64,000 nt of DNA from Virgibacillus profundi (GTDB taxonomy: Bacteria > Bacillota > Bacilli > Bacillales > Amphibacillaceae), in assembly GCF_002287375.1 (NCBI RefSeq), contig NZ_NPOA01000001.1, positions 62,001 to 126,000 on the forward strand. Reading direction: 5' to 3'. The translations under genes were made by a program, and so were the position numbers. Below are positions 45,800-54,797 of this stretch, piece after piece. A model generated the notes under the pieces. The model was not told the origin of the DNA and searched no databases. It worked only from the letters and a program-made list of their open reading frames with translations. The first letter of the stretch is position 1; each line of letters opens with the position of its first letter.

Positions 45800-47158
45800 T
45801 CACGATTTAATCCATCCGAGCGTAAATTTCAAAAAGTTAACTGTGATCGTATAATTTTCATCCAAGTCACTCTCATATAAAAGGGCAATTTCACCATTAT
45901 CCAATACCGTTAGGCAGGAATAGATAAATGAACCTGAATCAATCTGTTTTGAATAAGGCCAGCTTTTCCCACCATCTTCACTTAGACGGACTGTACCATT
46001 CTTACGGTGCTTCGGATCAGCCGGATTAACAAAAACTAACCTTGTCTTTCTGTCTTCTAGTTCGGGATATTTTATAATTGTAGATTGACATGTTGGATCT
46101 ATGAGTTCATTATCATAATATAAATCCGTCCATGTTTCTCCACCATTTGTACTTGTTGCCACAGCTGTTCTCTGTTTTCCAGAGTGATTTCTCATATACA
46201 CCCGAAGTTCTCCTCCAGGCAGTTCAATTACTTGGGATTCTGTTAAATCGCTATTATCTTCAGCTGTCTTTTCGGCCGAAAGTAGCTTTCCATTAAATTC
46301 ACGCCCATCATTTGGCGAGCTGCCTCGTGCCCATGTTTCGCCATGATCATCACTATATATCACCGCACAGGACATTTTGGAATGTTCATTTGAAAAGTAA
46401 ATTGGTAGAACCAATCTGCCCTTATATTTACCTTCCTTTATTTGGATGCCTCTTCCTGGTCCTGAACCAATAAATTTCATCCAGGATTCTTTTACTTGTA
46501 CATTTAAATCCACTGGTTCTGACCATGTTAAGCCATCATCTTCACTTTTAATAATTTGCAAGAATGAAGTTCTGGATTCCAGCATACTTTCATTTTCAAC
46601 TATGCCCTTTTTAAAATAGATATTTCCACAGGGAACATTATCTTTAAATACATAACCTTCTTCATCAACTGTAAAGGATGTTTCAATGGTTCCATCCTTA
46701 TAAACATTTCCAGTCTCACCTAAGCTATATTGATTATTCTCAGCATCAAATAATATTTTTCTGCCATCCTGATCAAATCCTACTCCTGCCTCACTATTCC
46801 ATAATCCGACTCCACCTGGTGTATGGCAAAAAACCATCCAAATAACACCAGTCTCCCCGTCCTGAAGCAATGCTGTATCAATTGCAGCAGCTCCGTCCAA
46901 CCCGTTTCCTGGATAGGAAACCAGCTTCTGAACGGAACCCCATGTTTCCCCATTATCTGTACTTCTTCGGATGGTTGTATCAATTTCATTCGGATTATCC
47001 CGCGAATCAACAATTCTCGCATCGATCCCAGCAATAATGGTTCCTTTTAATGTTGTGATCATGGATGGAATACGATAAGCCTTCGAATCTGCCAGGTCTG
47101 GGTAAAATAAAGGTTCTGGTTTAGTGATAGTATTTTTAGCATCTAATTTATTATTCAA
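45800..47158 (-). CDS. GH33-type exo-alpha-sialidase
   Basis: 452 residues. The YRIPSMITT motif near 32 provides the first catalytic arginine. Five Asp boxes occur: STDNGETWG, SEDDGLTWSE, SDDHGETWAR, STNGGETWTD and SEDGGKSWPY. Further sialidase blocks are GRLVLPIYFSNEHSK and the arginine-containing RVYMRNHSGKQRTAVATS. The Asp near DARIVDSRDN fits the acid/base. Layout resembles NanA/NanB catalytic domains but without signal or cell-wall anchor, so it acts on imported sialyl-oligosaccharides. TTG start after AGGAG. It follows the ABC lipoprotein gene in the same operon. No sialic-acid lyase or kinase is seen in the window. Confidence 0.87.
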   Translation of the reverse strand: MNNKLDAKNTITKPEPLFYPDLADSKAYRIPSMITTLKGTIIAGIDARIVDSRDNPNEIDTTIRRSTDNGETWGSVQKLVSYPGNGLDGAAAIDTALLQDGETGVIWMVFCHTPGGVGLWNSEAGVGFDQDGRKILFDAENNQYSLGETGNVYKDGTIETSFTVDEEGYVFKDNVPCGNIYFKKGIVENESMLESRTSFLQIIKSEDDGLTWSEPVDLNVQVKESWMKFIGSGPGRGIQIKEGKYKGRLVLPIYFSNEHSKMSCAVIYSDDHGETWARGSSPNDGREFNGKLLSAEKTAEDNSDLTESQVIELPGGELRVYMRNHSGKQRTAVATSTNGGETWTDLYYDNELIDPTCQSTIIKYPELEDRKTRLVFVNPADPKHRKNGTVRLSEDGGKSWPYSKQIDSGSFIYSCLTVLDNGEIALLYESDLDENYTITVNFLKFTLGWIKS

Positions 47159-47304
47159 AATAAAACTCCTATTCTTTTAAATTATAGAAATATAATGGAA
47201 AACTAGAAAATAAAGAGATCCTATCACGTTATTATCTTTTAAAAGGGAGAAATCTGGCAAAGTCTTACTATTTCATTGCTATCATTCTCCCTGTTAAACT
47301 TCTT

Positions 47305-48999
47305 CTATTCAGCTAATAAGTCAGATACTTTTGGAGCCTTCTCCAATTCATCAAGTATTTCTTGTCCGCCATTATTTAACCAATTCTCAACGTAACTATC
47401 CCATTCTTTGTCAACATCTATTTCCCCAACGATAGCCCTCATACGGAACTCATCAACAATTGTATCTAATTGACCACTATATCTCTTTTCAAGTTCGAGC
47501 CCTTTAGTTTCTTCAAATAGATCATATCTATATGGCCGTATTGCCATTTCCTCGACTACTTCGGGTTTAGCAAAAAATTGTTCCATTAAGTTAAATGTAT
47601 ACTCTGAAGTCAGCCATTTTAATCTTTCACCTGGGTATGTTCTAAAGTTATATGCCCAAAAGCCCATATCTCCTTCTTCCGCTGGGTATTCCTCTTTCAC
47701 TAGAATTGCGGATTCCTCAGGAGTACCTTGCCACTCTGAATGTTCTCCAACTTCACCGTATAAGGTCCATCTTGCTTCATCATCATGGTTAATATAATCA
47801 AATATTTGCAGGATTCTAGCAAGCTCTATATCTGTAACATCTTTAGCAATTTGGAAACCATCCCCTAGTAGAGTTACCGGCATCCAAGAACCCTCACCTT
47901 GCTGACCATCTGGTCCTATTTCAGGTGCTGTAACTAAAAGTTTCGCATCTGGATCAGAAAGAATTAAATTTTGCGGTGCACGTAGTTTTGTCCAGTCCTC
48001 CATAGCTACATACGAACGTTGTGCAGTAAAGTAACCTGTCTTTCCAATCTTATATTTCTCCCATGCTTTTTCAACATCTAGTGTTGTCCACTCCGGATCA
48101 ACTATCCCCATGTCATACCATTTTGCTAACAGCTTCAATCCTTCTTTATACTTATTGGAGATTTCAGCTGATTTTAATTTATCATCTTCCATCAAGTTAT
48201 ATCCTGGGGCTACCCCATGTGCACCCATTATTGTTGTCATCCAGTGAAGCTGATTATTATATGGTAATAATCCATACGTATCATCTTTTCCGTTTCCATC
48301 TGGATCATCAAAAGTAAATGCTTTCAAAATTTCTTCCACTTCTTCTAGTGAGTAAGCTTCATCCGTAAAGTAAATACGTTCTAACCCACCATCCGGTCCT
48401 ACAGGTTTGATTTCTCCTGGAGGTTCTATCCCCAGCTCTTCCAGCCAATCTAAGCGAAATGTAGGCGCCCAAAGTATCCCCTTAGTATGGGATTGCAAGC
48501 CAGTTAATTGGATATATTCCTCATTTGAACCAGAAAGTAAATTTAAATCCCAGCCTGGTTGATTCTCATCAAGCATTTCTGAATAACGTGGTGCATACTT
48601 TTTTATCATTTCCTTAGGAATTGTTCTTGTAACTCCACCATCGTACATTTCCTGTGCCGTAAGCGTTCCCGATGTAAAAGAAAACGTATCTGGCACATCC
48701 CCTGAAGCAACTGCCAGAGAGGTTTCATCAGCATTCCATGTATTTAATTTTGTGTTTACAATTTCTACATTAAACATTTCTTCCAGTTTTTTCTGTACCC
48801 AATTGTCATCTTCTATTTCACCTTGTGTAAAAGAGCCCGACAAATGCAACGTGAGCTTTTCCGAATAATCCTCTACATCAGGTAATTCCTCCATATTAAC
48901 TTCCTTACTAGCCTCTTCATCACTACTGCAACCGACAATACCTATCGTCAGCAGTATAGTTAAAAGCACCAACGATAAAGATTTTTTACTTTTTCCCAT
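47305..48999 (-). CDS. Extracellular solute-binding lipoprotein 6 (LplA-like)
   Basis: 564 residues. Lipobox IGIVGCSSDE has its Cys near residue 24. It has a Ca-type loop DPDGNGKDDTYGL near 229 in place of the DPNGNG form of the other five, and clearly belongs to a different branch. FTFDDPDGNG and YKIGKTGYFTAQRSY are visible. AAGGAGAG precedes the ATG. It lies 24 bp after its LplC-like permease gene and before the sialidases, so its ligand is probably a sialylated oligosaccharide (inference). Confidence 0.9.
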   Translation of the reverse strand: MGKSKKSLSLVLLTILLTIGIVGCSSDEEASKEVNMEELPDVEDYSEKLTLHLSGSFTQGEIEDDNWVQKKLEEMFNVEIVNTKLNTWNADETSLAVASGDVPDTFSFTSGTLTAQEMYDGGVTRTIPKEMIKKYAPRYSEMLDENQPGWDLNLLSGSNEEYIQLTGLQSHTKGILWAPTFRLDWLEELGIEPPGEIKPVGPDGGLERIYFTDEAYSLEEVEEILKAFTFDDPDGNGKDDTYGLLPYNNQLHWMTTIMGAHGVAPGYNLMEDDKLKSAEISNKYKEGLKLLAKWYDMGIVDPEWTTLDVEKAWEKYKIGKTGYFTAQRSYVAMEDWTKLRAPQNLILSDPDAKLLVTAPEIGPDGQQGEGSWMPVTLLGDGFQIAKDVTDIELARILQIFDYINHDDEARWTLYGEVGEHSEWQGTPEESAILVKEEYPAEEGDMGFWAYNFRTYPGERLKWLTSEYTFNLMEQFFAKPEVVEEMAIRPYRYDLFEETKGLELEKRYSGQLDTIVDEFRMRAIVGEIDVDKEWDSYVENWLNNGGQEILDELEKAPKVSDLLAE

Positions 49000-49023
49000 A
49001 GCATTCTCTCCTTTATCAATTTA

Positions 49024-49899
49024 TTATCCTTTCAATGACCCGATCATAATACCGCGAATAAAATACTTTTGTGCAAATGGATAAACTAGAACAATTGGTC
49101 CAATGGAGACCATTACAGTTGCTGCCCGTACATTACTTAACAGCAGTTGTGTATCCCCCATACCAGCACCTGAGACTTGGGCTTCCTGTGATGGATTTAC
49201 ATCAACAAGCATGTCCCGGACGATTGTTTGCAGGACTACTTTAGAGTCATCCTGTATATAAATCATCGCATGGAACCATTCATTCCAATGGAAAACCGCT
49301 GCCCAAAGTGCAATCGTAACAATAACTGGTTTGGAAAGTGGAACGATTATTTTCATTAATATCGTAAGGTGATTCGCCCCATCCATAACCGCAGATTCTT
49401 CAATCCCTTTATCAATTGTCATGAAGTAATTCCGCATGATAATAATATAAAAGACGTTTACAGCGGTCGGAATAATCAATGCAAATCTACTATCCAGCAA
49501 TCCAAGATTCTTTACCAATAAATAATCAGGAATCATTCCCCCTGAGAAAAACATTGCAATCAGAAATAGAATTGTAATCGTATTCCGATAGGGTAGATCC
49601 TTTCTCGATAATGGGTAGGCAGCAAGCACTGTCAATGTAACTATTAATGCAGTACCAACTACTGTTCGGAATATTGTATTTAGATAGGCCACCCCGATAT
49701 CTCCGTACGAAAAGATGAATTCATAAGCGGATGTTACCCATTGTTCCGGCCATAAATTCAATCCAAGGTTTGATGCTTGCTCCGCATCTGAAAAAGAAAG
49801 CACTAAAGTTTGCCAGAAAGGATATAATACTACAATGGAAAATAACGTAATGAATGTGATGTTAAAAAAATCAAATAGGGAAAATTTACGTGAATTCAT
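49024..49899 (-). CDS. Carbohydrate ABC transporter permease, LplC-like (2)
   Basis: 291 residues, MalG-type with six membrane segments. The N-terminus has FDFFNITFITLFSIVVLYPFW. The EAA loop is IEESAVMDGANHLTILMKII near 170. It ends FAQKYFIRGIMIGSLKG, the family ending. Gene order permease-permease-lipoprotein-sialidases suggests a complete sialoglycan importer except for the ATPase. Spacing is 17 bp to the upstream permease gene and 24 bp to the lipoprotein gene. Confidence 0.93.
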   Translation of the reverse strand: MNSRKFSLFDFFNITFITLFSIVVLYPFWQTLVLSFSDAEQASNLGLNLWPEQWVTSAYEFIFSYGDIGVAYLNTIFRTVVGTALIVTLTVLAAYPLSRKDLPYRNTITILFLIAMFFSGGMIPDYLLVKNLGLLDSRFALIIPTAVNVFYIIIMRNYFMTIDKGIEESAVMDGANHLTILMKIIVPLSKPVIVTIALWAAVFHWNEWFHAMIYIQDDSKVVLQTIVRDMLVDVNPSQEAQVSGAGMGDTQLLLSNVRAATVMVSIGPIVLVYPFAQKYFIRGIMIGSLKG

Positions 49900-49916
49900 T
49901 TCTTACCTTCTCCTTT

Positions 49917-50867
49917 CTACCATATACCATGTTCACTTTTTCTTCGGATGATGGCATTAGCACCTAATATTAGTATGATACCGACAACGTTTTTGAACAG
50001 CCCAACAGCCGTTGCATAATCAAACTGGAATTGCTCCAGACCTGCCCGGTATACATACGTATCAATAATATCTGCAACTTCGTACACCAGTGGATTATAA
50101 AGGTTTAAGATTTGGTCGAACCCTGCATTTAGCACACTACCAAGCCTTAAAATAAATAGAATAATAATCATTGGCATAATGGATGGTATCGTAATATGGA
50201 TCATTTTATGGAAACGATTAGCCCCATCCATTTCGGCTGCCTCATATAATCCTGTGTCAATAGATGACATGGTTGCCAAGTAAATAATTGCTGCATAACC
50301 AATCTCTTTCCAGATGTCAGTACCAATCAAAATTGGGATAAACGCACTTTTACTTGCTAAAAAGTGAACAGGATCCCCCCCAAACATAGTGATGAAATAA
50401 TTAACAATCCCTCTTTCCGGAGAAAACACCTCTACGATCATGGCTGATAAGATAACCCATGACATAAAATGCGGCAAATAGGAAATTGATTGTGTAACCT
50501 TTTTAAATTTCATATGCCTAACTTCATTCAGTAATAAAGCAAAGATAATTGGTGCTGGAAAAGAAATAAGGATTTTTAATAGACTAATAATAATTGTATT
50601 TCTAAGTGCCCTTATAAACAGGAAATCGTCGAACAATCTTTTAAAATGTTCAAAGTTATTCCAAGGGCTTTCCAATATTCCAAGTCCAGGCGAAAAATCT
50701 TTAAAGGCAATCAGTAAGCCATACATTGGACCATAACTAAAAATGGCCAGTAAAATCATTGGCGCAAGTAACATCAAATAGAATGCCTTCATCTTCTTAG
50801 CTTTTTTCCAGGTTTCTGCCCGTTTTTGCGCCCGATTTAATTTTTTGTTATTTTCTGCTGCTTCAAT
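49917..50867 (-). CDS. Carbohydrate ABC transporter permease, LplB-like (2); possible ATT start
   Basis: MalF-type permease with MLLAPMILLAIFSYGPMYGL as the first membrane segment and EAA loop LYEAAEMDGANRFHKMIHIT. From the first ATG (50792) it has 291 residues but lacks the basic cytoplasmic tail normal for LplB, and no ribosome site precedes that ATG. The frame is open upstream. A strong GGAGGAGG (50883-50876) lies 8 nt before an ATT codon at 50867-50865, which would add 25 residues (IEAAENNKKLNRAQKRAET...), a typical charged tail. ATT starts are rare but known. Either start gives a working permease core. Confidence 0.85.
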   Translation of the reverse strand: MEAAENNKKLNRAQKRAETWKKAKKMKAFYLMLLAPMILLAIFSYGPMYGLLIAFKDFSPGLGILESPWNNFEHFKRLFDDFLFIRALRNTIIISLLKILISFPAPIIFALLLNEVRHMKFKKVTQSISYLPHFMSWVILSAMIVEVFSPERGIVNYFITMFGGDPVHFLASKSAFIPILIGTDIWKEIGYAAIIYLATMSSIDTGLYEAAEMDGANRFHKMIHITIPSIMPMIIILFILRLGSVLNAGFDQILNLYNPLVYEVADIIDTYVYRAGLEQFQFDYATAVGLFKNVVGIILILGANAIIRRKSEHGIW

Positions 50868-50886
50868 ATCAATGACCTCCTCCAGT

Positions 50887-50900
50887 TGTAATCGGTTACA
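50887..50900. promoter_or_regulatory. Perfect cre box in the sialidase/ABC operon promoter
   Basis: TGTAATCGGTTACA fits all 14 positions of the CcpA consensus TGWAANCGNTNWCA. It lies just downstream of a TATAAT -10 on the minus strand (50909-50904) and upstream of the ribosome site. The -35 is poor (AAATTT), which suits activation by the YesN-type regulator (inference). Confidence 0.75.
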
Positions 50901-51074
50901 ATTATTATAATAGTAAAATTTTCAGTAAATTTGTTGCACTATTTCAAGCAATGTTTGTACTATTTTAATTAAATTGACAATTGACATAATAATCACTTTG
51001 AAATTCACTGATAAATGGTATATTGATTTGAAGACAATTTATTGAAAGATAATTTACCGGTGGCGGTGTTACAA

Positions 51075-51233
51075 TTGAATTACTTTAGTCAATATATTTA
51101 TCTTATTGAAGAATTACAGCACAAATTGAAGAGGAACTTGACGGATAGAGAACAAAATTTTATTAAATGGATGGCAGCAGAACAGTGTAAATCTAATAGG
51201 TCTATTCGGGCAAATCAGAGATTTATAAAGTGA
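51075..51233 (+). CDS. Small hypothetical protein
   Basis: 52 codons from TTG 51075, with GGTGGCGGTG (51059-51068) as ribosome site; a TTG at 51042 in frame is the alternative. The translation reads like a real protein: YIYLIEELQHKLKRNLTDRE then QNFIKWMAAEQCKSN, a probable amphipathic helical pair with no membrane segment. A TGG-TATATT extended -10 lies at about 51015-51023. It is divergent from the sialidase ABC operon. I do not recognise the family; coding status is moderate. Confidence 0.4.
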   Translation: MNYFSQYIYLIEELQHKLKRNLTDREQNFIKWMAAEQCKSNRSIRANQRFIK

Positions 51234-51357
51234 AACTTCAATCAGTGGGGGTTTTCCTCCTTCCCCAAAGATGAATAGGAATCAAAGGCTAAGGTCATAG
51301 CGTCCTGGGACTGCGGTTACTCTTGCCACCAAAATACTGTTGCTTTTTTTAACTTCA

Positions 51358-51792
51358 TAGTTTCTATAGACTGCGACGTAAATTAAGATTAAATTCCCAT
51401 GATATGTGCTATTGCTGCCGTCCGGGATCGCTCCGGGCGGATGCTTTCCGCGGGCACGGCTTCAGCCTCCTCGAGAAAACCACTCTGCGGGGTCTTCAGA
51501 CACGTGCTATTCCCGCAGGAGTCACCGCCCTTCACTCACCCGAACTGGTGGGGTGGTTTGATGTTTTGTTTATTGTTTACTAATTCAGTTCATCGATAGT
51601 AACCGGAATCCCAGCGTAGGAAATATACGAAGACTCCTGCGGGAGGAAAGGCATAGGTGAGACCCCGCAGTGCGGAGCACGAGGAGACTCACCAGCCGCC
51701 CGCGGAAAGCGAAGTATATTTCCGGAGCGGATCTTTGCTCTCAATCAGCGTTTACAAAAGAATTTTCACTGTGTCGCATTTTATATCGACTA
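51358..51792 (+). mobile_element. MITE-like element copy 4 (plus orientation), with extended ends
   Basis: Inner ends: TAGTTTCTATAGACTGCGAC (51358-51377) and GTGTCGCATTTTATATCGAC (51771-51790). Arm A lies at about 51421-51547. Arm B is closed by GGAAATATAC / GTATATTTCC (about 51629-51723). Outer inverted ends TGGGACTGC (51306-51314) and GCAGTCCCA (51838-51846) extend the unit to about 541 bp; a further partial GGGACGAGCAGTG copy follows to about 51880. No coding potential beyond composition artefacts. Confidence 0.8.
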
Positions 51793-52017
51793 CGGCTCAG
51801 ATAACAACAAGTCACTTCGATGGGACGAACCCATGGTGCAGTCCCAAATCACTTTGGTGGGACGAGCAGTGCGCAGTGCCAATCATACGAAAACAGCTTT
51901 ACACAAAAGAAAAAGGCACCCAAGTCTTTCTGGATGCCAGAGGCAAAAGGTCAAACTAGTAGAATTCGTGATAAATCCTATTCCATTATATGCTTTTTAC
52001 AATTTACACTCTTTGTT

Positions 52018-54783
52018 CTAATCATTTTGTAATATTGGCAAGCTAATCGTCACTTTTGTACCCTTCCCAAGCTCACTTTCTATATCTACCCCATATTTAT
52101 CTCCAAAGTAAAGCTTAATTCTTGCATCTACATTATAAATACCCGATTTATCCAAGTTTCTGGAATTTAATACTTCTCTAACATGCTTTAATTCTTCTTC
52201 ATTCATTCCAATTGCATTATCTTTGACAATAATTTGCAACATGTCATCAATATGTTGACTAGTGATATCAATGGTTACCTCATCTTTTGTATGCTTCACA
52301 CCATGGTGGATCGCATTTTCAATTAATGGCTGTAAGATTAGTTTAATGGTTTTATAGTGATAGAAACGCTCATCAACATGCCATGTACAACTAAAGTTAT
52401 CAAATCGCTGTGACATAATATCAATATAGGCTTTTGTGTATGCAATTTCTTCTTGGATGGTAATGACGAATTTTTCGCGATTTGTAATAAAACGGAAAAA
52501 TCTGCTAAGCGAACTAATCATATCAACTGCTTTATCCGTCTCTTCAGATTCCACAATGTATAATAAATTATCCAATGTATTATACAAAAAGTGTGGATTG
52601 ACCTGTGATTGAAGGGCGTTCATTTGAATCTCGCGTTTTTCATATTCTGATTTAATTCGTTGTTTATTTGCATCTAACGTCTGATTTATTAATTGATTCA
52701 TTTTTTGCATATTATGATTAAAATTGCGCTGTAATAAATCAATTTCATCTATTCCTGTAATTGTTTCTACCACACTAGTTGGTGAATCATTGACGTCAAA
52801 TGTGTTAAATAACGTGTTTATATTTTCCAGTGGTTTGATTACTTTTTTTGGTATCCAATAGGAAAACACCAAAGCTACTAATAAAATAATAAAGATCAGA
52901 TAGCTATCACTTAAAAACAAGCGATTAATTTCCCTTTGAATTCCTTCATAAGAATTTTCTGTAACGAGCTTCCAGTCAAACGCATTTAAATCTGTTATAA
53001 ATAGATAATTATCATTATTCAGGGGCTCCCCATCAAAAATTTCAGCATCACGTTTGAATTCCGTTCCGATTTTATAAGGATCACCAGAGCTTAAAATCAT
53101 TTTTCCATCCGTAATGATAGATGTGTTTAAACTTTTACTACGATTAAAATCATTGTAAATGCTATTTAAATATTCTTTATTAAAATAAAGAGTGATGTAC
53201 CCTGCACTGCTATTTGCACTGGTGTAAAGCTCTGTCCCTAAACGAATAGTAACATTATTAAAATCATCCCTTTGTAAATCATAGCTTATTTTATTATTCG
53301 ACTTTTTCATTTCTCGAATGAATTTTTCATCTAGTGGCGCATTAAAAAGTGAATTATTGGCGTATAATAAGCGATTTTCTTCCCCATAGATATTGATAGA
53401 TAGATTGTCTTTTACAATATATTCCTTTTCGGTAAGCAATTTCCCCTCTAGACTTTCTTCATCATTATTCATAATGTCATTCAACAAATATCCATCAGAA
53501 GTCATTCTGGCCAATGTAAGCTTAGCCTCGTTCAGCTGCTGGCTCAATTGATGTGCATTATTTTTATGTTCCAAGTAATCACTGTTCTGAATTTCCTCTA
53601 AGACAACCTTTGAAGTCTGCCAGAAATAAAGAAACATAAAAAGTATAATTGGCACAAGTATCGTAATTAAAAAATAGAAAAATAATCTTTCCCGCAAATT
53701 CACATTTTTACTGCTTTTCGATTGTCCGATTTGAAGTTCATGACTTGTATAATGATTATCTCTAATTTCAGCTAATAGTCCGTATAGCGGTTGAAGTGTT
53801 GTTTTCGAAACTTTTCTTGAGAACATATACGCAATAAGGATTGTGATAAGAAATGAAATTAAAATTACTTTCCAGATATAATGTCTCTGTATCGAATGTA
53901 CACTCAAATCTTCTACATAAAATAGCTTTAAATTGTAAAAAGGAATATTCATATGGTGGATTTCATTTTCTTTATTTTCAATTACGATCCCATCTGGTAA
54001 TTCTTCTAGTTCACTTAGCCTCTTCAACATGCTTGAATTAAATTGGTCTCCATTAAAAATCACATTCTTATGCTGATCTAATAAAGCGAATTGATCTGCG
54101 TTTAACGATTTTTCAATTAAATCATTCAATTTCAGGAAAACCAAAACAGTACCATGACTTCTGCCACCAGTTAGCTCTATATTGCTGCCAAAAAACACTT
54201 TATTGTTTAAGTCATCCAATTTACTGTTTCTTAATTGATAGTTTTGCACAGGATCTTCTAAAAATATTTTATTGTAAGCTTCCCCTTTTGAAACAAAATT
54301 ATAATGATCATTTACTTCGTCTCTTAATTTGATGCCATTATAACTGAAATCAATATAGTTACTATCAGAGCTGAATTGTGTATCTGGTGTGATTACCAGA
54401 ATGTTATCAATGAGACTGTTATTCATTTTTATAGAATATAAGTAGTGCTCCAGCTCTTTTGCTGAATCAAATTGGTCAACAGGGGACCGTCCTTGATTTG
54501 ATAACTCTTCAAGCTGGGTAATAATATTTTCATTTGTTTTTAAATTTATTGCCGTATTATATGCATCCTGCATCTTTTCCTGAAGTTCAGCTGTCATTTG
54601 TTCTATTTTCCAATCAATAGATGTGTGCTTTTTTTCCTCCAAAAACGCAGAGACCTTTACATAATAAATTGATCCGATTAACCCCATAAAAATGACAGCA
54701 GTTACTAAAGAAATAAGAGTTAAATAACGTTGGAATGTACCCTTCTTAAATATCCCTGTTTTTTTCACCTGTATTCTCCCCAT
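52018..54783 (-). CDS. YesM-type sensor histidine kinase with duplicated sensor module
   Basis: 921 residues against about 580 for B. subtilis YesM. Segments: TM1 about 19-42, first extracellular domain 43-303, TM2 304-322, linker, TM3 367-389, second extracellular domain 390-625, TM4 626-644, HAMP-like 645-700. The His_kinase domain has the phosphoacceptor His in QSQVNPHFLYNTL (about H731). HATPase boxes are LILQPLIENAIHHG and a diverged GIYNVDARIKLYFG. Two complete TM-sensor-TM units in tandem are unusual. It overlaps functionally with the YesN-type regulator 14 bp upstream. It probably senses an oligosaccharide or the binding protein and controls the ABC/sialidase operon downstream. Confidence 0.9.
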   Translation of the reverse strand: MGRIQVKKTGIFKKGTFQRYLTLISLVTAVIFMGLIGSIYYVKVSAFLEEKKHTSIDWKIEQMTAELQEKMQDAYNTAINLKTNENIITQLEELSNQGRSPVDQFDSAKELEHYLYSIKMNNSLIDNILVITPDTQFSSDSNYIDFSYNGIKLRDEVNDHYNFVSKGEAYNKIFLEDPVQNYQLRNSKLDDLNNKVFFGSNIELTGGRSHGTVLVFLKLNDLIEKSLNADQFALLDQHKNVIFNGDQFNSSMLKRLSELEELPDGIVIENKENEIHHMNIPFYNLKLFYVEDLSVHSIQRHYIWKVILISFLITILIAYMFSRKVSKTTLQPLYGLLAEIRDNHYTSHELQIGQSKSSKNVNLRERLFFYFLITILVPIILFMFLYFWQTSKVVLEEIQNSDYLEHKNNAHQLSQQLNEAKLTLARMTSDGYLLNDIMNNDEESLEGKLLTEKEYIVKDNLSINIYGEENRLLYANNSLFNAPLDEKFIREMKKSNNKISYDLQRDDFNNVTIRLGTELYTSANSSAGYITLYFNKEYLNSIYNDFNRSKSLNTSIITDGKMILSSGDPYKIGTEFKRDAEIFDGEPLNNDNYLFITDLNAFDWKLVTENSYEGIQREINRLFLSDSYLIFIILLVALVFSYWIPKKVIKPLENINTLFNTFDVNDSPTSVVETITGIDEIDLLQRNFNHNMQKMNQLINQTLDANKQRIKSEYEKREIQMNALQSQVNPHFLYNTLDNLLYIVESEETDKAVDMISSLSRFFRFITNREKFVITIQEEIAYTKAYIDIMSQRFDNFSCTWHVDERFYHYKTIKLILQPLIENAIHHGVKHTKDEVTIDITSQHIDDMLQIIVKDNAIGMNEEELKHVREVLNSRNLDKSGIYNVDARIKLYFGDKYGVDIESELGKGTKVTISLPILQND

Positions 54784-54797
54784 GCTGCCCTATATTC

